From: Phallusia fumigata
Taxonomy: Eukaryota; Chordata; Ascidiacea; Phlebobranchia; Ascidiidae
Length of the DNA: 64,000 bases
Direction: 5' to 3'
Assembly (NCBI GenBank): GCA_008931825.1
Contig: QXVZ01001034.1
Span: 310,001-374,000 of the forward strand
Shown here: one piece after another, positions 25,220 through 37,600 of the stretch
How positions within the stretch are numbered: position 1 is the first letter of the stretch
How the letters are laid out: each line of letters opens with the position of its first letter
The notes under the pieces: model-generated
Databases searched by the model: none
What the model saw: only the letters and a program-made list of their open reading frames with translations
What the model was told of the DNA's origin: nothing
Made by a program: the position numbers and the translations under genes

Positions 25220-28200
25220 CCCTAAACAAAACCTGTAGTTTAAACATTTTCGTAACAAGACAGCTCATTTGGCTTTGATTATCGAGCATCGTTCTGAAGA
25301 ATTTAGTCAAGAACAGCGATTGACATTTTTCGTGTGACCTTTCCTGTGTCCAGCTGGCGAAGCAGTAAAGGTTTGTGTTAACTATTAGCGAATGAGCGCT
25401 TGGGTAAACTTCCGTCAGTTTGTGATGTCACAAGGCAAACACACTGACCACCTGTGACGGCACTCGTGTCATTGTGGCGTCTTCAAACGCCTGAAACCGA
25501 CAGCTTACGAAAACGTTGTTACGTTAAACAAGCAAGAGTCATCTGTGGGTCTTGTCATCAAGCCCAGATTTCGTCCGGGCACCAGGCTCAAATTAATAGC
25601 TGTGTTTAAGTGCAAATAGAGCATGGTTTTGTAGGGTAAACATTTTTGTGCTGGTTATCATTAATGCTGCTTTTTCGTACATCGCTGCATTGGAATAAAT
25701 TAGATTTGTTTTTGTGGGTCTAGAGCACTGAACGTCTAGGAACAGATGTAATTAACAAACCATCAAAACATCAGGTTTTAAATACACTATTTATCCTGGT
25801 ATACTTAATGCGCATGTGAAAGTGAGCCAAACCTAGAAATGAAGATGTTTGCAAAGTATAAATTTAAACTGCGAAGTGCAAATACAACTATTTTGCCTAC
25901 CAGAACATGTCGCTAAAAATCATGTGGATCATTGTCCTTGTCAAACCGGCTGGTGTCGAAAACTGCTAATTAAAATCTTTTTGACATACGACGATACAGA
26001 ATTGCCGCAAACATGAAATTCTGTTTAATGGCCTGAACTGGGATACAAAGGGTCGTTGTTGTAATAGCTGGGGCTGTGTGCCCGCACCGTGAGCAACAAA
26101 GACGCTTTTCTCTGAAACTCGAAACCTCGAGACGAGGCTAGTTCAATGTCAGACATTTTGTTCAGGAGTTGGAGGTGGAGCGGACGGTGTGTGGTGTAAC
26201 AGATGTAACAGTTTGCGTTTTCTGTCTACAAATATTTGTATTTTTTGGTTTATTAGACATGAAAAGACTGCGGATTGGATAAAATGACAGTGTATGGCAT
26301 ATATTGAATCATGAAGTTTTTTTCTTAGCTTAGAATGCAGTTTAGTAACGATTAAAGAAGGTAAATTTATTGGGAAAAATGCCCCTAAATGTTTAGTATC
26401 TTCAAAGATACTTCTTCACATTTTGTGAATTGTTAGGAAGAAAATAGGCTGTGGGGGTATGGAAAGGCTGGTCTTATTTTACACTAAAGTTTATTTAACA
26501 ATTGGATGGTGTCACTCAGTCAACTTGTTAACTAGTTAACTATTCAGGTTCTAGCTTCTGTGAATGATTTTCATTGTGCTTCGTGTCAGTTGATTGTAAG
26601 TCACTGTCAGTCAAGTTACTTGTTCCTTGGCCATGTTGTTATTTCGAAACATTTTAAGTCTGAACTTGTCCTATCCTCTTTTTGCTTACAATTAATTTGA
26701 GAAGATTTAATGATCACTGTATCTAGATTGTGATTGTAAAAGATAAATGCATGTGGATTCGGTTCAGTGTTCCACCTTACATGTAACTATTATATAACAT
26801 AATAAAATGGGTGAATAAAAACACTATTTTAATTCATTGCTGCTTGTTAAAAATGGGACAGAGGCAAAACAAGTTGTTGGATTAAACCTTGTTGGAGTGG
26901 CACCACCTCAGTTGACCACAAGGTCAGTTAAAGGACATTTTATTGTGCTCTCTCGTGCCTTGCAAAATCTTTCACAGTAATAATGTCATTGGTTATGTAA
27001 GTGTAATAAATTAAAGCTAACTAATAAATACATAAAAATTAGTGAACCGTTTTTGAGCTGGATATTGCATTTTTTTGAAACATACAATGTATTTTTTTGA
27101 AGGAATCAATATGAGGAATTTCGTAGTTTGAATAGCTTGGTTTAGAATATGTTTTTCTCATTGATTTTGCTCCACCTAATTTTAAAGTCTTTAATGATGA
27201 TTCAATACAATTTTCTACATTTTTGACCAGTTTAGTTTGTCAGTTTTGCCAATAACGACTACTGTATAGATTAAACCTAATTTCAAAATTAATTTAGCGT
27301 TTTGTATTTTTGAGATTAAAGTTTGATGACAATAACCAAATAATAAAAAACGAAAAACCTGCGGATGCTTGCATGTCGACGCCCAAAGACTTTGGCTGAT
27401 AGAAAAACGACATTTAGTGTAAAATACCAGTTTAACCAACAAGCAAACCGTTCCTTTACATTAATCGAATTAAATTCCAAGAAATCGGTTCCTATTTTGT
27501 GTTCGTATTGATGTTTTTGGTTTAATGATTAGTATTTTAGTCTCAGCCTATCTTTAAAATCATGATTGTAATTCGTTCAAACGCTCAACGCAAGGAGTTT
27601 TCGTTTGGTCAAGGTCCTCTACTTCCAAATCAAGTCAAGAAAAAAATAATTTAGTTTTTTTACAATGCTCGAAGACAGTTTACATCTTTTAAAAGGCCAA
27701 ACATTCCGTTCTCATGTTTTTTCTTATGGCGTAAAACACACAGACACAGATTATGGAGCAATATTAACCGTGGTAAACACCAAACCAGCAAGATTAAACA
27801 GATCAATAGAGCTCGTTTGGTACGGTATTTAATATTTAGTATATTCGAGTGATTTAGCTGGTTGAAATACAAAAGCATTTGCGTTACTTAAGCAGGCACT
27901 TGTCATCCAATTATTGGAAACACTGCTGCATCTTTTTTGTCACATGAAGTGTCGATTTGCTGACTTTTGAATGGTAAGCTGCTGTTTCTGCTGGTTGGTG
28001 CGTTAGACAAGCTTTGAAAAGTGTACTACACAGTTTAGGAAAGTAGTTACAGTTTTTTTTTAGTTACTGTTACAGTGTAAAGGCGAGTTTTTCTTGGGGG
28101 GAATATGTTCAACAGTTGGCCACTTCAAGGTTTGTTTTCCGTGCATTTAAAAGAAGATGCAAACTTTCAACTGCGCTCCAACGTTTACCGCTGATAAACA

Positions 28201-31200
28201 AATTCTGGAAAGTTTTATCTGGTATTCTTCAGTCTGAATTAAACGAGCTTCTGAAAAAAACAAACAATTTGTATTTGTCCACAAAGGGTGTAATAAATTT
28301 CTTTAACAATACATACAGATTCGGCCATTTTGTGACATTTATGGTAAAAACCAATGTTTAATGTTACAACCAAAGTTAAGTTTAGGAAGGGGGGTATGTG
28401 GATCTGAATACCCGAACCTAAAACATTTTCATAAAATGTCATGATTAAGTTTACGCCTGAGCAAATGGTTATGAATCACAGCCCCAGTTTCACCAGTAAT
28501 CCGGGCCCTTAATTTCTTTCTTTCATCAGTTCGTGGGAACCCTGGCATTTGCAAAATGCGCAGCGCCGATAAAAGTGCTCCTTTGTCCGGCCGAAATTGC
28601 CGAGTCGAGCCGGTGTTTGCCCAGGTGCCGCTTGTTGACGCTGTGACGATGCCTAGAACCATCGTGGGTTGAAATGCATGAGATCTGATTGCTCGGGCAG
28701 CTGATTTTTCGTGACGGCTTGTTGTGCAAATGCCGGCCTTTATGTGCGTATAGGTAATACGCTCATGCAGTTCCGGATTGATGCCACTCGATTAGCGGGT
28801 TTTAAAATTAACTCCTTTTTCAATTAGGTGCATTTGATTGACAGCTAATGCAACCATCTAAGTGTCTGAGTATTTGTAACTGCAATTGCTTCAAAAGATG
28901 TAAATTTTACAGTTACCCATGTATTTCTGTCAAGTCACCGAATGGCGAATGCAAATTGTTTTAATATTTATGACAACGATACCACTACTAGTTACTGTTT
29001 ATGCCTGTTTAGAAACTTTAAAGTAAATTACAACCTGCCACACCGCAAACGAAAAAACAGATGATACCTTACGCACCGTCAAGTTCCTTTACGCGTCAAC
29101 GCCAAGGTTAAGGTCAAATGTTTTCGGTTCTCGATAACAAAGAGAAACGGATTGTAAAGGTCACTGCGGGCATGAAGGGTCCCTTGATTAATGTATTCGG
29201 GGACGCTTGATTTAAATTTCAAGCTAAACCGTGGCACCGTCAATTGGTTGGCTGCTCAATTGACCAGTTTCACACCAGGTGTGAGGACAGTAAGCTTGGT
29301 GGGTCAGGCCAAACTGGCATACCGACTACTTGGGATAAGGCTTTTCTGTGTACTGGTCATGTAGTACAGTTACTCGGAATAACCAAGTGTGCCAGGCCGG
29401 ATAAAAATGTGTGGTAGTTGTCTTTTACAGCTTATACAAGATGGTTTCGGGGTTAAACTGCTGTTAAGAAAAAACAGGTTCTGTTTTTGCACAAGTCTGG
29501 TTTAAACAATACTTGACATGACAGTGTATCAAGCTGTTTCAGTCGCTAGCAGAAAAATTGGAAATAAACTTAATCAAACTTTCGCATTTTTGAAATTGGG
29601 GATTTTTGTTGGGTTTTCCAATCTGCACCGATGACACAACATTAGCCTTACTAGTTTTAACCAGGCGACGCATTTTTTTAGGGCGTACGAGACGTTGAAC
29701 CAGCAATTTTTGCGAAAAATCTTCGTGGGAGAAACAGAACGTGAGTTCAGTACGGGCCAGAGTTGGTTCTCGTTTACAGTTGAAACGCAAAAATCGTTCA
29801 GCCGCGAGACGCGTCAGTTTCTTGAATAATGAGCAACGCACGAGCGTCGAGCCAATAAAACCACGCAGTTGACTTTTGTGGTTTCCACGTTCGTCAGGGA
29901 TACAATACGAACTGACGCACGTCCGTCGTGACCCCATATAAATGCGTTCCCGAAAAGCCAGCATAATAACACCTACTATCGGCCTTTTGTCGACAGATTA
30001 AAAGAACATCGCGGGCATCGGGGGTGGATTTGGTCAACTTAGGTCCCCCAAAAAGCGCGAAGCTTAAGTAAATAAATAGCGCTCGCTACGTTGCGCTTCT
30101 ACGACGTTTATCGTACAGGCCTAACTCTCACACAATGTATGCCCTACAACACAGGTTATAAGCTTCTGTTCAGTGTATTGTGAGAAATTCGTGTCGATAA
30201 ACCATAAAGAATTATGTTATTAAGATGATTGTAGTTTTAAATGATCTGTTCATGTTGAGATTGGATTAGGTTAAGATGAGGCTAGCTGGTAAAGTCACTG
30301 GAAGCCCTGCGGTCTCGTGACAGGCTTGGCAAGGGTTTTGCCAATGCTTCGCAAGGTACATACCCCCGCCTGAAGTTGATTCGTGTTTAGTTGTGCTTAG
30401 CCTATAAAAACCAGGCGATTCGACGTTGCTTGAAGCGTCTTCAGCGACAAGAGTCTTCACGCTGTGATACATACTGTAATTTCTAACAATATTGCATTGT
30501 TACAAGTTTTAAACGCGGTTTTAAACACATGTAAAAGATATAAATGCAGTTTTCAAATAAATGTGGATTGGAAATTTACCTTGCAGATTTCAAAATCATG
30601 TATTTTGCAGAATGGGAAGATAATGTGGTGCAAATTACATATTTATGTTTTGAAAAATACTTTAATATTTTCTGACATTAAAAATGTCGACTAAAATGTA
30701 CAAGATGAAAATTCAAGACCAAAACTGCGGACTCGCTATTCACCATCAGAGGTAAGTGGCTGTATTTTGTCTAAAGCGGTCCCGATTTTTTCCAGACTAC
30801 TTATTTTGTCTTGTTTGACACACGCTTTTAAGCTAAAATTGAAACGAAAGACTTGCGGTGTTTAAATCTGTACTGTTATCGAACATAACATTGCCTTATG
30901 GATGCCCGTCCGTTTTTATTCCGTTATTTTCAAAGATTCCTCAATGAACACAAAAAACATTGCCCAACATTACTCTTTCAAAAACAAACCATTTCAACCA
31001 ATTACAACATACCCGATCCTTCTTCACATAACTCACACTCAAACTCAATACACGATTATGGCTTGGTTTTGGAAGAAGGGTGGCCTAAATAGCATATTGT
31101 CCCACTGTACACTAATCTTTCAGATGTCGTTTTTGTTCTATTAATTGCCGCACATCGATTTGATTTTACCTTTAAATAATTTACCGTTTCCGGATAATTA

Positions 31201-31647
31201 GGCAAAAACAACGAGACGTTTGCAACCCGCAGCACCTGCATGTTTTGGTGCAACTCACCTGCTGCGAGGAATAATAGTGGTACCAGCAAGATTAAACGCT
31301 TTCATGAGGACAAAGTAAACGCTTCGCTGTTTGAAAAAAACAAACTGTTGTCACAATGTGGAATCATTCGATTATAATTGCGAAAAGGATTTGTTCGTTG
31401 CCACAACGCAGTGTAGAGCTTGGTTTAAAGCTGTTGCGCTGTAACCACTTTTTTGAATAGTCAAGGCAAAGTGGCATTAGTTTTTGCTCTAGGGCCAAAG
31501 CGTTCAAAAGCTTTGGAGATCTAAAAGAGTTGGGTTGAAGTTTGCTGCATAAAAATACATGTGGTAAAACAAACACCTCAAGAACGTCTTTGGCCGTCAC
31601 TAAGCTGACACAGTGCCAACCGCTGCCGTGTTTTTAGCGAGGACAAG

Positions 31648-34600
31648 ATGAAAGAAAAATCGAAAACAGCAGCACGGAGCCGACGGGAAAAGGAGAATTC
31701 AGAGTTCTCCGAGTTAGCCAAGCTTCTTCCTTTGCCGCCAGCAATCGCAGCCCAACTGGACAAAGCATCCGTGATAAGACTGACCGCTAGCTACCTCAAG
31801 ATGCGTCACATTCTACCCAAAGGTCAGTGAAAACGTTAGGGAAACTGCCACGCTCATAGGGGAGACTACTTTTGGCCTATGATTGAACCTTTGAATGCTC
31901 ATTAATAACAGTTTAAAGGTGGAAGATTATTCTCTCACAATAAAACAAACTACCTTTAACTTGACAAGTGGCCACTGGCATTTCAACAATTTTTGTGTGT
32001 GCACAGTTGTGGGTGTTGAATAGAAAAAAGTATGGTCCGAAAGTTTACGTGATTGTCTTGCGGTTTGTATTCTAAACTTGTGGGAAAAGATACAGGCAAT
32101 CCCATATAGTTTATTCAGCTTACACGAAGTATCTTTAACTACAAAACCGCCATAACCATAAACCGAAATTTCCCCCGTCTAAAATTGGACACAAATGCCA
32201 TTTTCCGCGATCCGACTTAGTATAAAGTTATTATCTGTAAGACCGGTCAACTGGTTTTAACTCAGGACCCTGGGCACCTAAATTACACTTACTATAATCT
32301 AATATCATTGAAAGGTTTGACCGGGTACCCTGCAGTACAAGAAGTAGCTTTCTCGACCTTTTAACGCCCTATCTGAAGACACAATCCATCAAATTTGACT
32401 GATTTTACCACATTTTTAGCAAACAACGCCAAAACCAAAAAAACATCGATAATGTGTCAAGTTTAATCCCAAAGGATTGCCATGAGAGTTAGTAATTTCA
32501 CTAGCGAGAGTTGAGATGACGGATGGGCGATATATCATGGCTTGGCGACATATGTTACGCACGTATGCGAATCGACGCTATTCGTCAGTGTCAGAGAAAA
32601 AGCTGACTTAACCTAAAATGTAAAAGGAACAAAGTGTTTTACATTCAACCGAGTGATGCTGTTTTGACACAAGTTTTACCTTATGCTAACAGTTCTGATT
32701 TGCCAAATCGTTTTTATTACATCCCTATATTTCATAAATAAAACGCTGTTGGTATTGCAGGTTTTGATGGAAACTGGGCGCTTTAAAAATCGCTCTACTC
32801 GAGTCTAGGATATTTATGACTTTGGCTTTATCGTTGATTATGACAACTGGTTCGTGGCCGGTCCCATAAATGACTATGCGCTTGCATACAATTCGTAGCT
32901 GCCAAATATTCAAAGAAAAGAATGTTTTTGGATGCAAATTTTTGCTCAACAAACAACCGTTGTTTAGTTCATGTTTGTAAGATATCTAGCACTATTTTTG
33001 TGTTAAAATGTTAAAGATATTACAAACACCAAATATTATTACAGCCGGTGTCGGCCATAAAAGGTTACCCGTTTTGAAAACTACGAAATTTTTACTGAGC
33101 TTGGCTCCACGCAAAAAACGCTCATATAGTAAACTAATCTGAAATCGATGCGTTTTTGCGCGCTAACTTTACCAAGTCAAGCTGGAAATCTTATGCACGA
33201 CTGGGCGTTTAAGATTCGCAGCTCGTCCTGATGATTAATCCCATGTCTGTGGGATCAGGTTCAGAACGCCCACAATGCCGCAAGTTTCCCCTTAGAGCGC
33301 ATCAGACCTAGCATCAATTTTCGGTCCAATTTGGCCTTGACATAGACAGGACGCTTGAGACGGGGTGCCACTGTGCAAATAGCAAGAAGAGATAAAATCT
33401 CCGCGGTACTTCGTTTGATTCAATGCGGGCCCGGGCCCTGGCACGAGAGCATGCACTGGAAGAGCTGCCGGAGATTGTATCACTCGCTTTGTAAAGGGAG
33501 AGCTAAGGAGTTGTATTTGACCGGGGTCGCAAGGCCAGACTTTCCTGGCGCTGTTTACCGGCTAAAAATTGGCGACTTCTGCTTTACGATATTAACAAGC
33601 CGTGTCGTCAATGTAGAGGTTAAAACGTTGCGCGATGCAGTACTTACGTTTAATGAGCACCAACGCCCTTCAAGAACAGCAGCGAATATTCACACCCCCG
33701 AAGAAAGTAAAAATAAGTTTTTCGCTCAATGCAAAATTGCATTCATACGGTACATTTGTATGAAAAATTAGCATTTACCTAAACCATGGGTTCTTAACTA
33801 GGGGTATCATTATCCCTAAGGGGCACGAGATAAGTTTCTAGGAGATACGAGAATACTGAGTCATTAGGATTAACTATAGTCATCTATAACATCCAAAAAG
33901 TTATAGGTGCACCTACAATATCCAAACAAAAGTTGTTTGTTATGTACACATGAAAACAAAAATTGAAAAAAAAAGAACAAAAAACTTGGAATACGCAGAA
34001 GGGTGCAAGAGCTGGTTGGTGATTTAAAAGGGGAGCCGTTAAGAAAAAGGTTTAAGAAACCACTGGCCGTTGTTGAAACTGTTAGTTACTTTAGGTTTCA
34101 TCCTCCTTTGACAGAAAGAAAACGTTGCATGATACCAGCAGGTCTACAAACCTGCCAATTCCATTTTAACGGAGAACTAAATAAAGTCAACACCAAAAAA
34201 GCGGACGCATTTAATTTGGACGCTGCTCGGCACTTGAAAGCTTAGCTTGAGTGGTAGGCAATCTTGGAAACGAAGCGTGAGTCTGCATTTACACAACGGT
34301 GTCCATTTTCCCTTTTATCTACGCGTGCACAGCTTGGGGTGTCCGATATCAATCGGCCAGGTTTCAGCGCTCGAATTCCCGCAAAAAAGTCACCTTTAAC
34401 CTAAGGAGACCATTTGGCCCGGCAGGTACCAAAAATGTTGTCTGTCGATCGAGGATAAACACTAAGCCGCAAGCATCACTGGTGTTGGGGCAGGCAAAAG
34501 CACTGCAATTCTTTGCAGATTTGTGATTGCATGTTCAAAAGCAGGAAAATAATTAGTCAAGGGGTATATTTTTATTTTGCATGAAAGAAAGTTGTATTAC

Positions 34601-37600
34601 AGGGTTCTTAAAGGTACTTTAAGTTGTAAGTGTAAATTTGGTCAAATAAAGAAACAGGGCATAAAAACAGTTTATATTTACAAGTTTTTTCAACACAAAA
34701 AAACGTTTAGTTTGATATCTAAACTACAGACATTTCTTTTGCGATGTAAAATATAAAACGTTTAGGCAATTGTATAAAGTAAAACCATCGTAGCGAATTT
34801 GGCGCAGGTATATCGTTTTCATTTGGTTATTTTGGGTACTCAACAAGACAAGTAGGGAAAAACAAACATTTTGGGCATTTAAGCGTTTTTGTTTTACATC
34901 ACGATGCAATGAAGAACGGCGAAAAAATGGTTAGCTTCATTTCGCAATCATCCCGGTAACCGAGTAAACCTAAAGTCAAACGACTTCGTCACAATATTCA
35001 CTTTCAAGTACGAAGTCCCGTTTGAAATTAATTAATTAACCCAAGTATACGAGGGTCCAAGCAGTAGCGCCGAAAGTAGAAAGCAGAAAAGGGTCACTGG
35101 CATATTACCTCGGGGTCAACACAAACCCTCTAGCGCAACAAGGCTTCAGGGAGGCACAGCAGGTGCAATCTTTACGAAGGTAAACTTTTGCGCAGGGAAA
35201 GCCAGGCGCCAGGGCAAATATTAATAAGCGCGCACTTAGGTGAACAAATACCGCAGCAGCCTTGTGCTTACTAATCCCTGTGTACATAAGAATCGGGTTT
35301 TCAGTTGCCAAGACTCTAGGTAAGAGTTTTAGGGCTTCGGCCAGGTGCATGTTCCGCCGTCACTACTGCGGTAAAGGATTTCAATCAGTTGCTTCCTGTG
35401 GCTTCGTTTAAATGCGGACAGCTCAATTTGGGGGAATGTCTTGTCTCGTTGTAAATTATCACAAATGTCATCTTGTCAGAATGCCATTAGCAAATGTCAT
35501 CTGTTCAGAGGAAACGTTTTTTAATCAATGCGCTTTCCAGAAACTATATATCCAATGAGTTCTTGCACGTTTGGTGGTTTCTGTTGTGCAGAATTTATGT
35601 CCATGGGCATTTTAGCTTGGAAGTAAAATGTTTCTTATATTTTACAACTAAATACTAACGAAAATCGTTGGCCGTGTATAAAAATCTGAATTACGTTTGA
35701 TAAGCTTGGTTTAGTAGAAATTTCTTAACTTAATATAGGGACCCGGCGTTTTAGTAGTTAATTGTTAAGTGTCGTGTCGCTGGTCTGAAACATAGGCGTC
35801 ATAAAATACCGATGAAAGATATATTAACCATAGCGGAGCAGCTTTCAAAACAATTTTCCGCAGCTTTGGACATAAAAACTTTGGCTGTAAAACGGTATTA
35901 GTTCCCAATCAGCTGTCAAATGTACCAATGAAAATGATGTAAAGACAGATTTGAACATCACCTAAAAAGCACATGCAATGTCGGGGTTTTACAGTTGAGC
36001 GCGTTCACGTTGTACTAAGCATTGCCGCTTCGTAAAACCCTAAAAACGACGTTGCGGTAAAGGCGACAATCGACCAGGTTTCACAATCAACCAAACCGAC
36101 ATGAGAAAGCATCCCAGCATGACGTGTATCCAATCCGACGGAGCAAAACAGAAAACAAACACGGGATTATGACGAAAGTCAGAGGGCGATTTCGCGTAGA
36201 GAGCCAAACGCGACGAGCTATTAGTCATTGTGGTGTCACAATGGCCGGGGCACACCTGTTCAAACGGTTGGGAGGCGGTGTGCGGCTTTGTTGACAATCC
36301 GACGCCATTTTGTTTTTGGGAACAGTGGTAAAGCATATGTGAACGCCAGAACGGTGGTTTCTAGCCTTTCTTAGCTTGCGACATACTTTTAAAGACCATT
36401 AGTTTTGGCAGACCACTACAAAACACAGCAAAAAATGACAATGAAAAAACAACTAAGATTACAGTGGGTAACATCGGAACTGTACAAAATACACTTTAAT
36501 TCCAAATTAATTAGCTAAACTCCCCGGCCCACCGGCTGGGAAGCACTGCGCTAGGAGATAGAACAGATTGTTGAATACCAAATCATGTATTGCGGTATTA
36601 AGGGCAAAACCGATCAGGTATTGAATAAATGGAAATTAAAATGAGAACTTTATGAAAAAAATTTAACTTTTATCCAATCGGCGCTATAGGGAAGCATTCA
36701 TCAGTGTGGACACCACTGCAGCGAAAATACGTCACCTTACCACCTTTGATACCTCGACAAGCGAATTATTAAAAAAACGTTTGTTTTGTTTTTAATTCTG
36801 CATACTCCAAGTTGTAAGTTCGAGCAGCGAACTCACAATTTTGACCTACATGCGTAAATATAAAGCTTTGTGTTTTTAAACGGCATAGCAAAAATCGTTT
36901 GGTTTCTCACATTGACCCGATGATAGAAATCTGCAATTTACCTCTGGTGGCGCTTGTTTTTTGTAATTGATTAGCCATGGTGTTTTTTATTGTTTCTGGT
37001 CTGTAGCTGCACTATATTGCTTTGAAAATGCCGCGTAACATTAGACAAAGTGGTGAAGAAAACAAGTGCAAAGGATATTAATCTGTCCAAAAGTCAGCCG
37101 TGACCTCAAAACCTTCCGATATTTATTTGCGGCCGACTTCTTACCGCACAAAACCATTTCGGCCTGTTGAGCCACAATACCGGTGGTGAACTGCAGCAAA
37201 AAAGGAGAATTTCGTACCTCGTGACAATAAATAAAGACTGTGGAAAAAGCACATACAAATCGCTTTGATCATTGCCCCTGACAAATTAGCAGTAGCATTG
37301 TCCGTCGGTCGCGTGTTAAGGCATTGCTCCAAAAGCCTTTGTCGAACACCTGACTCATGCAGCGAACAAAACCTGACGTATACGTCATGATGGTATTCGC
37401 GTGACAACGTCAGCTATGACGCATTTACAAAGGTGTTACGTCACGGTATGACGTGTGGTTTAATCGGATCCCAAAGTTTGTGAAAAGGATCTGATAGGCA
37501 GTGATGTTTTGTTATTTTTAGCTAGCTTATTGATTTTCGTCCCATGGATTCTGAGCGTGCTGCAATTTTAACCTCAAACTGAATTGCCCGAATGTAGACA

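Larger units (their letters stand above)
15808..31647. other. Long intergenic region upstream of Sim
   Basis: About 15.8 kb without a gene I can support. Several ORFs of 60-140 codons occur but none has recognisable domains, splice context or paralogues. It contains a 73-bp-period tandem duplication near 17.5 kb, a reversed B-box fragment at about 17783-17800, a hAT-like MITE at 24998-25219, and a possible TATA-type promoter near 24.7 kb. The position between a lectin gene and a developmental regulator suggests cis-regulatory DNA for Sim, which is inference. Confidence 0.5.

Noticed and set aside
29539-29964. 141-codon minus-strand ORF in the region upstream of Sim
   Set aside because: It is the longest unexplained ORF there, but it is rich in Arg/Lys/Phe with no domain, signal peptide or homologue that I recognise. 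Left out as a gene.
33355-33771. 138-codon plus-strand ORF in Sim intron 1
   Set aside because: No domain or clear gene structure, in an AT-variable region next to a MITE. Probably chance.
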